Positions 1 through 8,230 of a stretch of 35,910 bases of DNA are shown here, piece after piece (the stretch's first letter is position 1; the number at the start of each line of letters is the position of its first letter). Under the pieces are notes generated by a model that saw nothing but the letters and a program-made list of their open reading frames with translations, had not been told where the DNA came from and did no database searches. This DNA comes from Planctomycetaceae bacterium (lineage in GTDB: Bacteria > Planctomycetota > Planctomycetia > Planctomycetales > Planctomycetaceae): NCBI GenBank assembly GCA_002724415.1, contig PBOU01000017.1:1-35910 (forward strand), read 5' to 3'. A program made the translations under genes and the position numbers.

Positions 1-2234
1 GCCAGACCGCCGAGGGTGTCGACTTTGGCGTCTACCAGGACTACTCCGCCCATTTCGACGACGACAACGGCCTGTTGCTGATCGGGGCCAACCAGCCGCG
101 GAATATCGTCGTCGACGTCGTGGACGGCAACGTGCGGATCATGGTCAACGGAACACTCGACGACGCACTGGGCGTCGTCGACCCCTCGGACGTGCAGGAA
201 CTCAGGTTCAGTGGCAGCGCGGCCGCCGACCTGATCGATCTCAGTGGTGTGACCGCCGCCGATTTCGACCACGCCTCGGGGTTGACCACCCGGATCGAGA
301 CCGGTGACGGCAACGACACGATCATCGGCAGCGGCCTGCCCGACACGATCCTCTCGGGCAACGGCGACGACACGATCGACGGTGGCGACGGCAACGACAA
401 GCTCAACGGTGGCGGCGGCAACGACACGGCCACCGGCGGGGCCGGGCAGGACACCGTCGACGGTGGCGGTGGCGAGGACGTGCTGTCCGGCGGCGACGGA
501 AACGACCGTGTCCGTGGACAGGGCAGCGAGGACACGCTGACCGGCGGGGCCGGGGACGACACCATCGAGGGTGGCCCGGCCTACGACCAGCTGCGCGAGA
601 CGGCCGACGTCGACTTCACCATCACCGACACCAGCCTCAGTGGCGTGGGCACCGACGTGCTGGTGGATCTCGAGGAAACCTACCTCACCGGCGGTTCGTC
701 GGCCAACACGTTCGACGGGACAGCCTTCGACGGCCGGGTGATCGTCAACGCCAAGGGTGGCAACGACACCATGCTGGGCGGCGCGCGGGCCGATCGCCTT
801 CTGGGCGGATCCGGTCGCGATCTTGTCCGCGGTGGCGTGGGCAACGATGTCGTGCGGGGCCAGGGTGGCAACAACGACACCGTGCTGGGAGAAGAAGGCG
901 ACGACCGGCTTGATGGCGGCGTGGGCAACGACATCCTCGACGGCGGCCCCGGCAACGACAAGCTGACCGGTGGCACCGGCGACGACACGATCGACGGCGG
1001 CGAGGGAACCGACAAGGTCCAGGAGTTCGGCGACTTCAACATGACGTTGACCGACTCGCTGTTGACCACCGGTGGGGCGGGAACCGACACCATCCAGAAC
1101 GTGGAAACCGCCTACCTGAAGGCGGGCAACGGCGACAACAAGCTGACAACCAGCGGGTTCGCCGGCCACGTGACGCTGGTGGGGCTCAACGGGGACGACA
1201 CGCTGACCAGCGGTTCCGGCAACGACAACCTGGCGGGCCGGGCCGGCAACGACGTGATGAACTCCGGCGATGGCGACGACACGGTGCTGGGTCACCGTGG
1301 GGCCGATTCGGTCAACGGCGGTGGTGGCAACGACAGCCTGGTGACCCACGACGGCAACGACACGATCGATGCCGGAGCCGGCAATGACACGGTCTTTGGT
1401 GGCGACGACGACGATTCGATCACCAGTGCCGACGGCAGCAACATGCTCTCGGGCGGCAACGGCAACGACGTGGTCACCGGTGGCCTGGGTGCCGATGTCC
1501 TGCTGGGCGGTTCGGGCAACGACAACCTGTCGGGTGGTGCCGGCAACGACGACCTCGAGGCCGGTGACGGAACCGACACGCTGCAGGGACAGGCCGGGAA
1601 CGACAGCCTGGACGGCGGCGGTGGCGACGACGAGCTGCTGGGTGGCGACGACGACGACTTGCTGGAGACCGGCGGGGGAGCCGACACGGTGGATGGTGGA
1701 ACCGGCAACGACCTGCTGGTGCACGCCGATTCGGGCGACATCACCGTGACCGACAACAGCCTGGTCGGCACCGTGTCGCTGGTGCTGGCCGATCTCGAGA
1801 ACATCGACCTCGCCGGTGACGAACTGGCCAACTTCCTCGACGCACGCGGCTACACCGGCACGGCGACACTGCGTGGGGGCGACGGCGACGACACGCTGGC
1901 CTCGGGCCCGGGCGACGACCGGCTACTGGGCGAGGGTGGAAACGACATCCTGGCCGGTTTTGCCGGGAACGACGTGTTCAACGGGGGTTCCGGCGACGAC
2001 AGCATGCTGGGTGGCGACGGCAACGACACGCTGTTCGGTGCCAACGGCGACGATGCGGTCGTGGGCCAGGGCGGCGACGACTCGGTCAAGGGACAGGGCG
2101 GAACCGACACGCTGGCCGGGGGGGCCGGTGGTGGAGCGAAGGACAGCGGAGACGTGCTGTCGGATGCCACCGCCGGCGAGATCGACGAGGCCTTCTCGCT
2201 CGACTTCGATGACCTCATCGGTCAGACAAACTGA
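1..2234 (+). CDS. RTX/hemolysin-type Ca2+-binding repeat protein, C-terminal part (5' end outside window)
   Basis: The frame is open from the window edge, so the start lies upstream. The first visible residues (QTAEGVDFGVYQDY) look like the end of a preceding extracellular domain, as in Cna-B/SdrD-like repeats. The rest is dominated by glycine/aspartate nonapeptides of the form GGxGNDxLxG, the hemolysin-type repeats that bind Ca2+ in a parallel beta-roll. The blocks are interrupted three times by a related module of about 55-60 residues (x-DFxxTDxxLxG...L-E-x-x-x-L...F-x-G-x-V), and a more distant copy may open the visible part. The C-terminus ends in an acidic stretch (DEAFSLDFDDLIGQTN). Such proteins are secreted or surface-attached through type I or other routes; no secretion partner is visible here. 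Role as adhesin, S-layer-like or matrix protein is inference. Confidence 0.88.
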   Translation, partial: QTAEGVDFGVYQDYSAHFDDDNGLLLIGANQPRNIVVDVVDGNVRIMVNGTLDDALGVVDPSDVQELRFSGSAAADLIDLSGVTAADFDHASGLTTRIETGDGNDTIIGSGLPDTILSGNGDDTIDGGDGNDKLNGGGGNDTATGGAGQDTVDGGGGEDVLSGGDGNDRVRGQGSEDTLTGGAGDDTIEGGPAYDQLRETADVDFTITDTSLSGVGTDVLVDLEETYLTGGSSANTFDGTAFDGRVIVNAKGGNDTMLGGARADRLLGGSGRDLVRGGVGNDVVRGQGGNNDTVLGEEGDDRLDGGVGNDILDGGPGNDKLTGGTGDDTIDGGEGTDKVQEFGDFNMTLTDSLLTTGGAGTDTIQNVETAYLKAGNGDNKLTTSGFAGHVTLVGLNGDDTLTSGSGNDNLAGRAGNDVMNSGDGDDTVLGHRGADSVNGGGGNDSLVTHDGNDTIDAGAGNDTVFGGDDDDSITSADGSNMLSGGNGNDVVTGGLGADVLLGGSGNDNLSGGAGNDDLEAGDGTDTLQGQAGNDSLDGGGGDDELLGGDDDDLLETGGGADTVDGGTGNDLLVHADSGDITVTDNSLVGTVSLVLADLENIDLAGDELANFLDARGYTGTATLRGGDGDDTLASGPGDDRLLGEGGNDILAGFAGNDVFNGGSGDDSMLGGDGNDTLFGANGDDAVVGQGGDDSVKGQGGTDTLAGGAGGGAKDSGDVLSDATAGEIDEAFSLDFDDLIGQTN

Positions 2235-2338
2235 AAAAACACCCGAAGCTCGTCGTCTTTTCGCGATACCCGCGCGCCGGGGCCGTGTTTAATGGAATCC
2301 AAACGCCGGGCCCGTTCTCACAGGGTGACAACGCACAC

Positions 2339-3304
2339 ATGAAACGATCCATTGCATTGCTGCTGTTGCCACTGGCCACAACGCTGGCGGCTCCCCCGGC
2401 CGATGCCGCCGAGCGGATTGCCTGGTACAGCTCGGTGAAGCAGGGGCTGGCCGTGGCCAAAACCACCGGCCGACCGATCCTGCTGGTATCGGCCGCACCG
2501 CATTGCCACGGCATCTCGGGCATCTGGTGACCCGGCAAACAACGCATGGACGGGAGTTACCTGTCCCACGCCGGCATCGTCGCTGCCAGCCGCAGCTTTG
2601 TCTGTATTCGTCCGTTGACCTACGAGAGCGCTGCCGAAGCCCCGTTCCTGGAGAGCCTGTTTCGGGGCCGATCGGGGAAACTCGAGAACACCGTGTTCGC
2701 CATGCTTGGTCCCGACGCGAAAACCAGGCTGTGCCGCACCGGCCGCAGTCCCGACTTCGCCTTCCGATCGCCCGACGAGATGGCCGCCGCCATGAAGGAG
2801 ATCCTCAAGAAGTACCCCGACGCCAGGTCGATCGCGCGGCCGCTTCCGTTGCTGGCAAACGTCCGCCTGGGTCTCAATGTCAGCTCCTGCGACAACACGC
2901 CGCTGGCAATTATCTATTCGCCCGACAAGATCACCCGAAACCGCCTCGTGCAACAATTGGCCCCGATGGCGTGGGGAAAGAACCACATCGGACAGGTGCA
3001 GTACTGCGTGGCGACGACAGCCGAGGAACTGAAGCCACTGGGACTCGAGTCGTCCAAGCCCGGAATCCTGGTGGTCCAGCCAGGTGCCTATGGTGACAAG
3101 GGGCTTTTGATTTCGGCCGTCGACGTGACAGCCCAGACGGACCGGGTGGCCGAGGCGGTCGACTTTGCCCTGCTGGTCTCGGAATTCCAGCAAAAGACCA
3201 TGCAAGTTCACGTCCCGCAGGGACGCCGTCTGGGTGTAGACTGGAAGACAGCCATTCCGGTCACAGATCCGGGACGCCAGGGCGGGCGACGGTCAAGAAA
3301 TTGA
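2339..3304 (+). CDS. Secreted thioredoxin-like protein, predicted selenoprotein (in-frame TGA = Sec64)
   Basis: The ATG at 2339 gives a clear signal peptide (MKRSIALLLLPLATTLAAPPADA). The same frame runs to TGA at 3302-3304, interrupted only by TGA at 2528-2530, codon 64. Sequence on both sides of it is protein-like: a thioredoxin-type strand (RPILLVSAAPHC), then GISGIW-TGA-PGKQRMDGSYLSHAGIVAASRSFVCIRPLTY. Read through, the product has 321 residues with Cys56 and Sec64, a C-x7-U arrangement instead of CxxC. The C-terminal half (about 165-310) has a second alpha/beta pattern and may be another thioredoxin-like domain. A hairpin that fits a bacterial SECIS follows the TGA. The role is probably periplasmic or extracytoplasmic redox chemistry; substrate unknown. 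Alternatives are a pseudogene by nonsense mutation or a sequencing error, in which case two ORFs (2339-2530 and 2546-3304) remain. Confidence 0.72.
2548..2566 (+). promoter_or_regulatory. Candidate bacterial SECIS hairpin downstream of in-frame TGA
   Basis: GGACGGG (2548-2554) pairs with CCTGTCC (2560-2566): seven pairs, one of them G-U, enclosing the pentaloop AGUUA (2555-2559). The loop starts 24 nt after the TGA at 2528-2530. As I recall the bacterial SECIS description, it needs a small apical loop with a G among its first two bases, 16-37 nt downstream of the UGA; this hairpin meets both. It would recruit SelB with Sec-tRNA. No SelB, SelA or selC gene is visible in the window. Confidence 0.6.
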
Positions 3305-3354
3305 TTCAACAACCCCACCTCAACGACCAAACACACCGAAGCCGGAACCTCCTC

Positions 3355-4086
3355 ATGACCGATCTCGATCGACGCAACCTGTTGTGCCAGGGCCTGGCCG
3401 GACTGGCCGCCATGGGCGGCCGTTCGCTGCTGCTGGCCGAGGACGCCGCGCCGACCGACGCCACGCTCGATGTCCACAACTACCAGGACTTCCTGGACAA
3501 GAAGGGCATCCCGCAGGTCGCCCCGGCCGCGACCTGGGAACAGACGCACCCGGACATTCTCGGACCCTACCACGTTCCCGGAGCCCCTTTCCGCGGTAAG
3601 GTGACAGCACCGTTGGCCCAGGGAACGCCGCTGGTTGTCCGTGGCCGCCTGTGGGGTTTTGACACCAGGAAACCCATCACCAACGCCGTGCTGGATGTCT
3701 GGCAGGCCGATCACCAGGGCCGCTACGACATGACCGATCCCCGCAAGCCACCCGCCTGGCACGAGTTCCGCAACCGGATCCGGCTGGTGACCGACGAGAC
3801 GGGATACTACGAATACGAGACGATCCGGCCAGCCGCCTACCGTGCCGGACGAGCTGTTCGCCCGGCCCACATCCATTACATGGTCCAGGCTCCCGGATAC
3901 GGCAAGCTGATCACCCAGCTGTACTTCAAGGGCGATCCCAATATCGCCCGCGACCGATCGGCCCGGCAGTCCAACCTGCTGGTGGCCCCCCAGGAGAAAA
4001 AAGTGCCCGGCGGCACCTACCAGTTGGCCACTTTCGACATTGTCCTGGCCCGCACGGCCCAGGCCAGTCGGAAGCGCCGGAAGTAG
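3355..4086 (+). CDS. Intradiol ring-cleavage dioxygenase family protein, secreted (Tat-like leader)
   Basis: The 243-residue product starts at ATG 3355; the in-frame TTG at 3301 abuts the previous stop and is less likely. The N-terminus MTDLDRRNLLCQGLAGLAAMG resembles a Tat signal with twin Arg. The core carries intradiol dioxygenase motifs: LGPYHVPGAPFRG, W-x-A-D-x-x-G-x-Y, T-x-R-P-A-A-Y and RPAHIHYMV followed by LITQLYFKGDP. Expected non-haem Fe(III) ligands are Tyr124, Tyr162, His172 and His174. Classical members cleave catechol or protocatechuate between the hydroxyls; this is a single-subunit, exported planctomycete version whose substrate cannot be told from sequence. The usual beta-ketoadipate pathway genes are not next to it. 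Confidence 0.85.
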   Translation: MTDLDRRNLLCQGLAGLAAMGGRSLLLAEDAAPTDATLDVHNYQDFLDKKGIPQVAPAATWEQTHPDILGPYHVPGAPFRGKVTAPLAQGTPLVVRGRLWGFDTRKPITNAVLDVWQADHQGRYDMTDPRKPPAWHEFRNRIRLVTDETGYYEYETIRPAAYRAGRAVRPAHIHYMVQAPGYGKLITQLYFKGDPNIARDRSARQSNLLVAPQEKKVPGGTYQLATFDIVLARTAQASRKRRK

Positions 4087-4161
4087 AGACACACATCCAG
4101 GGACGTGACTGAACAATTCCCTTTTCCTGGCGGGCCAGGAAACAAGAAACCGGAGATCTTC

Positions 4162-5277
4162 ATGACTTCAATGAAACACACGTTGATCGCGGCCGTGGCC
4201 GTGCTGGGGCTGGGCATCCTGTTCAGCCTTCCGACAACAGCCGACGAGAGTCCCAACAAGGACAAACCTGTCGCCGAGAAGGACAAACCGGCCGCCGAGA
4301 AAGACAAGCCACGCGAGCGACCCGAGGCTCGTCGCAGGGGCGATCAACGCAAACGACCCGACGCCCGTCGTGATGGCGACAACCGCAAACGGCCCGAGGG
4401 TGACCGACCCGACGTGCGACGCGGTGGAGATCGAAACGGAAACTCCGGTGCTCCCCGTGGTTTTGATCGCCTGAATCCCCGCGACGGCCAACGGCCTGGC
4501 GGTGACCGGCGTCCCCAGGGACCCGACGGACGTGGTGGCCATCCGCTGATTTCGATTTTTGATCGAAACCGCGATGGCGCCCTGTCGACCGAAGAGATCA
4601 ACAACATCGCCACCATGTTGAAGCGACTCGATCGCAACAACGACGGTCGCATCACCGCCAACGAACTCCCCGGCCCTCCCCAGTCCCAACAGGGTGGCCG
4701 GCCCGGTTTCGGGCGTAGTGGACAGCGAAGCGGCCAACGAGGCGGATTCGGTGGTCGACCCGGACAACCCGGATCACGAGGTCGCAGTTCGGCCGGTGGA
4801 CGTGGTCGCTCGGGCGGACGACCCGGATCGGCCGGTGGACGTGGTCGCTCGGGCGGACGACCCGGATCGGCCGGCGGACGTGGTGGCTCGGGTGGACGAC
4901 CCGGATCAGCCGGCGGACGCGGTGGCTCGGGTGGACGACCCGGTGCCGAAGGCAACGCCGGTGGCCAGCCCAGCCCCGAGGCCCTGGTCGAGCGACTCGA
5001 TCGCAACAAGAACGGGAAGCTCGAACGAGACGAACTGCCCGGTCGGATGGGCCAGATGCTCGAACGCGGCGACACCAACAAGGATGGCGCGCTCGACAAG
5101 GGTGAACTCAAGAAAGTCTTCGAGTCCTTCCGCAACCGGGGGCAGCGGCCCGAGGGCGCCAGGCGACCCGGGCAAGGCGGCGGCGACCGACCCCAGCGGC
5201 CCGAGCGCGGCAAAAAATCCCGCGAGGACCAGCCCCGCCGGAAGTCCGCTGAAAAGGAAAAGGAGACTGAGGCCTGA
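4162..5277 (+). CDS. Secreted EF-hand protein with Gly/Arg-rich repeat linker
   Basis: The start ATG at 4162 is preceded by GGAG at about 7 nt; a second ATG at 4171 is possible. The signal peptide is MTSMKHTLIAAVAVLGLGILFSLPTTA. A Lys/Glu/Arg-rich low-complexity region follows, then two EF-hand loops (DRNRDGALSTEE and DRNNDGRITANE), a Gly/Arg/Ser linker with four 13-residue repeats, and two more loops (DRNKNGKLERDE and DTNKDGALDKGE). The C-tail is highly basic and charged. All four loops have acidic residues at Ca2+-ligand positions 1 and 12. Such proteins are common in planctomycetes. Function is not known; binding of Ca2+ in the periplasm or outside the cell is a reasonable inference. The length is 371 residues. 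Confidence 0.87.
   Translation: MTSMKHTLIAAVAVLGLGILFSLPTTADESPNKDKPVAEKDKPAAEKDKPRERPEARRRGDQRKRPDARRDGDNRKRPEGDRPDVRRGGDRNGNSGAPRGFDRLNPRDGQRPGGDRRPQGPDGRGGHPLISIFDRNRDGALSTEEINNIATMLKRLDRNNDGRITANELPGPPQSQQGGRPGFGRSGQRSGQRGGFGGRPGQPGSRGRSSAGGRGRSGGRPGSAGGRGRSGGRPGSAGGRGGSGGRPGSAGGRGGSGGRPGAEGNAGGQPSPEALVERLDRNKNGKLERDELPGRMGQMLERGDTNKDGALDKGELKKVFESFRNRGQRPEGARRPGQGGGDRPQRPERGKKSREDQPRRKSAEKEKETEA
4792..4947 (+). repeat. Four tandem 39-bp units encoding AGGRGRSGGRPGS
   Basis: Units run 4792-4830, 4831-4869, 4870-4908 and 4909-4947. Units 1 and 2 encode AGGRGRSGGRPGS; units 3 and 4 encode AGGRGGSGGRPGS/A. They are nearly identical in DNA, which suggests recent duplication. The array lies in frame between the two EF-hand pairs, so copy-number change would alter linker length without breaking the protein. 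Confidence 0.92.
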
Positions 5278-5353
5278 TTCGCTGGCGGCGAATCCCAACG
5301 GCACTCGCTTCGAGGCCATCGGCGCAGCGTCGGCTAGCGTCCGGTGGCCTCGA
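5276..5353. terminator. Convergent-end inverted repeats (candidate bidirectional terminator)
   Basis: Two hairpins sit between the convergent EF-hand and PQQ genes. GATTCGC (5276-5282) pairs perfectly with GCGAATC (5288-5294) around a 5-nt loop. A longer stem pairs 5310-5322 with 5341-5353: 13 pairs, one T-G, around an 18-nt loop that contains the PQQ gene's stop codon (5334-5336). Neither is followed by a T tract, so if they terminate transcription they are not classical intrinsic terminators; they could instead protect mRNA 3' ends. Confidence 0.4.
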
Positions 5354-6596
5354 TTCGATACAGCCCCGTGCGAGTTCTGAGGTACAGGTTGTCGCCAACG
5401 ACGGTTGGCGAGGCCATCAGCCCGTTGTCCAGGCGATTCACACCGAGAACCTTGGCCTGGCGGCCTCGTTGCATCACGGTCGTGTTTCCCTCGCGATCGA
5501 AAAAGTAGACCCGTTCGCCGGCAACAATGGGCGACGCGCTGAAGTTGCCCCCCAGTCGCTGCCGCCAGTGCAGCTTGCCGGTCTTGGCGTCGAGGCAGCA
5601 GGCCACGCCACCCTTGTCGGTGACGGTGTAGATCAAGCCATCGGCAATGGCCGGTGACGGGGTCGAGGGCATCTGGGCCGTGGCCGTCCACGTGACATGC
5701 GTTTCGGTCACGTCACCGCGACCGTTGGGGCGAACGGCCAGCAGGTGCGGACGGGCAAAGTCGGTGACGACATAAACCAGTCCATCGAACGCCACGGGCC
5801 TGGGCACCGCCGAGAAGCCCTTGTACTTCAGGTGCCACAACTCGCGGCCGTCTCGCGGATCGTAGGCATAGCACCCCTGGGCAGCCGGGCTGACCAACAC
5901 CGGGGCCTTGTCACTTCCCACCACCAGCGGAGTCGAGAACGCCTTGCGGGCATGCGAGGGGGTTTTCGTGAGATCGATGGAACGCTCGACCTGCCAGGCG
6001 GTCTTGCCCGTCTTCTTGTTCAACGCCGCGATGTACTGCCGGTCTCGTCCGTCGCAATGAAAGATCAGCAGGTTGCCAAAAAGAACCGGTGACGAACCGG
6101 CGCCCTCCTGGTGATCGAGATTCACGTCGCGACGCGTCCAGAGAATTTTTGCCGTCGCGGTGTCCAGGCAGGCGGTGCCACTGGTCCCAAAGTGGACGTA
6201 CACGCGACCGTCCTCGATCACCGGTGACGGACTGGCGTGGCTGTTGAGCCGGTTGATCGGGGCTGGCTTTTCGACCTCAAACACCTTCACCCGATGCTTC
6301 AATTTTCCGTCGAGTCCCACGCACAACACCAGCAGCGACTTGCCATCCTCCTCGGCCGAGGTCATCCACAATTGCTCGTTCCAGGCCACCGGTGTCGACC
6401 AGCCACGGCCCGGCAATTCCACCTTCCAGGTGACGTTTTCCTTTTCGCTCCACCGCAGCGGCAACCGCGCCGTCGAAATCCGACCGTCGCGGTTGGGCCC
6501 GCGAAAGTCTGGCCAGTTGTCGCCCCGTGCAGAGCCGCCCAGGCAACACGACAACAGGCAAAGAATCACGCAGCGACGAATACGGGCGGAGAACAT
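5334..6596 (-). CDS. Secreted PQQ-like beta-propeller repeat protein
   Basis: The start is the ATG at 6596, giving the signal peptide MFSARIRRCVILCLLSCCLGGSARG; the open frame extends 43 codons further upstream without a convincing start. The mature N-terminus DNWPDFRGPNRDGRIS...LPLRWSEKENVTWKVELPGRGWSTPV is the hallmark of planctomycete PQQ-like (outer-membrane-assembly BamB-like) propellers. Repeats of the form 'G.VY...G..ACLDTATAKILWTRR' and 'G.IYTVTDKGGVACCLDAKTGKLHWRQ' recur through 420 residues, enough for a seven- or eight-bladed propeller. I see no evidence for an attached dehydrogenase domain. It is probably exported and either binds PQQ-like cofactors or acts as a protein scaffold; the family name does not prove cofactor binding. 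It is divergent from the symporter gene at 6731. Confidence 0.88.
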   Translation of the reverse strand: MFSARIRRCVILCLLSCCLGGSARGDNWPDFRGPNRDGRISTARLPLRWSEKENVTWKVELPGRGWSTPVAWNEQLWMTSAEEDGKSLLVLCVGLDGKLKHRVKVFEVEKPAPINRLNSHASPSPVIEDGRVYVHFGTSGTACLDTATAKILWTRRDVNLDHQEGAGSSPVLFGNLLIFHCDGRDRQYIAALNKKTGKTAWQVERSIDLTKTPSHARKAFSTPLVVGSDKAPVLVSPAAQGCYAYDPRDGRELWHLKYKGFSAVPRPVAFDGLVYVVTDFARPHLLAVRPNGRGDVTETHVTWTATAQMPSTPSPAIADGLIYTVTDKGGVACCLDAKTGKLHWRQRLGGNFSASPIVAGERVYFFDREGNTTVMQRGRQAKVLGVNRLDNGLMASPTVVGDNLYLRTRTGLYRIEATGR

Positions 6597-6730
6597 TGGC
6601 AACTCGAAATCGGAACAGAAAACAGACAACGGATCGTGCGGGGTTGAATCGCATCGTAGCCCAGTTGATGATCTTCTCAAACACCCACTGGCAACCGCTC
6701 GGCCCTGACTATGACAGGCGGCCACGGCCG

Positions 6731-8230
6731 ATGTCCACCACGCTCAACACGCTCGACTTTGTCCTCCTGGGCCTCTACCTGGCCGGCACGCTTGGGCTCG
6801 GCCTGTGGGTCGGCAGATCGATCCGCACCGGCGAGGACTTCTTCCTGGGCGGGCGACGATTGCCATGGTGGGCGATCGGGATGTCACTGGTCGCCACCGA
6901 TATCGGGGGCCCGGACATCATCGGGGTCGGCGGGGCAGCCTACGGGCACGGGATGGCCGTGGCCAACTTCGAGTGGATCGGGTGCGTTCCGGCAATGATC
7001 GTCGGCGCACTGGTGTTCATTCCCTTCTTCTGGCGCACGGGCGTGGCGACCATTCCCGAGTACCTCGAGCGACGCTTCGACGTCAGGGTCCGAACGGCGT
7101 TGTCGATTTGTTGGCAGATCTTCATGGCCTGCAACCTGGGCGTGATGTTGCTGGCCAGTGCACGCATGATGTCGGAGTTGTTTGGGTGGGGCGAGGTGAC
7201 CTGCATCCTGGTCACCGCCGGACTGGCCGGTGCCTACACGATCGTCGGGGGCCTGGCGGCGGTGGTGTACACCGACATGGTCCAGTGCACCGTGATGATC
7301 GTCGGTTGCCTGGGCATCCTGGTGATGGGCCTGGTCGAACTGGGGGGACCGGTGGCATTCTGGGAACAGCTGGAGCCGGCCCAGAAAGCGCTGGTGTTGC
7401 CGGTCGACACCGACACGCCATTCCCCTGGACCGGCATACTCTTTGGGCTGGCCCTGATCCTCAGTCCCGCCTACTGGATCGGCAACCAGGCAATCGTGCA
7501 GAGATCACTCGGGGCAGCCAGCCCGCTGCAGGCCCAGGCGGCCTATGTCTGGGGAGCGACGCTCAAGAGCCTGATCCCGGTGATCATCGTCGGGCCCGGC
7601 CTGATTGCCGTTCTCCTGTATCCGGACCTCAAGCAGGGCGACCACGCCTTTCCGCAACTGGTGGCCGGGTTGTTGCCGCCGGGGCTGCGGGGCATTTTTC
7701 TGGCAGCGTTCCTGGCGGCACTGATGTCCAGCGTCGACAGCTACCTGAATTCCGCATCGACCCTGGTCGCCCACGATATCTACAAGCGATTCGTGGCGCC
7801 CGGGGCTGACGCCGGGTCGATGCTGAGATTCGGACGGTGGGTGACGGCGGGCCTGGTCGTGTGGGCCATCGGGTGTGCCCTGGTGATGGCCCGGCTCGAC
7901 GAGGGCATCTACACGATCTTCCAGACACTGATGTCCTTCTTCCAGGGTCCGGCACTGGCCGTGCTCCTGGCCGGAACACTCTGGAAACGGGCCACCGGCA
8001 CCGGGGCACTGGTCGGGTTCCTGGGTGGGCTGGTGACAACTGTCGGTCAGTTCCTGCTCAACAACGACACCGTCTGTTCCGGCCTGGGCATAGCTCCCCT
8101 GTTCCAGATTGACGAACCGTTCTTGTATTACTCGATCTGGGGCTTCGTGGTCGCCGCCACGCTGGTGGTGACTGTCAGTCTGCTGACCCGACGAGAACCC
8201 GACGAAAAAACCGTGTTGACGGTGGTGTGA
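6731..8230 (+). CDS. Sodium:solute symporter (SSS) family transporter
   Basis: The 499-residue product from ATG 6731 has about 13 hydrophobic segments. It opens with LDFVLLGLYLAGTLGLGLWVGRSIRTGEDFFLGGRRLPWWAIGMSLVATDIGG, a typical SSS N-terminus ('F.LGGR.LPWW..G.S..AT..G'). RTGVATIPEYLERRFD and an ALMSSVDSYLNSASTLVAHDIYKRF motif in the later half are also family signatures. These transporters use the Na+ gradient to take up sugars, amino acids, inositol or similar solutes; the substrate cannot be assigned. Its stop codon overlaps the start of a 78-residue membrane protein, so the pair is translationally coupled. A weak promoter-like pair (CTGGCA, 16 nt, TATGAC at 6710-6715) precedes the gene. 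Confidence 0.93.
   Translation: MSTTLNTLDFVLLGLYLAGTLGLGLWVGRSIRTGEDFFLGGRRLPWWAIGMSLVATDIGGPDIIGVGGAAYGHGMAVANFEWIGCVPAMIVGALVFIPFFWRTGVATIPEYLERRFDVRVRTALSICWQIFMACNLGVMLLASARMMSELFGWGEVTCILVTAGLAGAYTIVGGLAAVVYTDMVQCTVMIVGCLGILVMGLVELGGPVAFWEQLEPAQKALVLPVDTDTPFPWTGILFGLALILSPAYWIGNQAIVQRSLGAASPLQAQAAYVWGATLKSLIPVIIVGPGLIAVLLYPDLKQGDHAFPQLVAGLLPPGLRGIFLAAFLAALMSSVDSYLNSASTLVAHDIYKRFVAPGADAGSMLRFGRWVTAGLVVWAIGCALVMARLDEGIYTIFQTLMSFFQGPALAVLLAGTLWKRATGTGALVGFLGGLVTTVGQFLLNNDTVCSGLGIAPLFQIDEPFLYYSIWGFVVAATLVVTVSLLTRREPDEKTVLTVV

Noticed and set aside
41-2218. Several Pro/Ser-rich minus-strand frames opposite the RTX gene.
   Set aside because: They mirror the GGxGxD repeats codon by codon; repetition is due to the sense gene.
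2339-2530. Two separate genes (2339-2530 and 2546-3304) or a simple pseudogene.
   Set aside because: Both parts lie in the same frame, only one stop separates them, the join is protein-like and a SECIS-like hairpin follows. A nonsense mutation or read error remains possible and is stated as such.
3355-4086. Aromatic-degradation operon around the intradiol dioxygenase.
   Set aside because: No cycloisomerase or beta-ketoadipate gene is adjacent; the neighbours are secreted planctomycete proteins.
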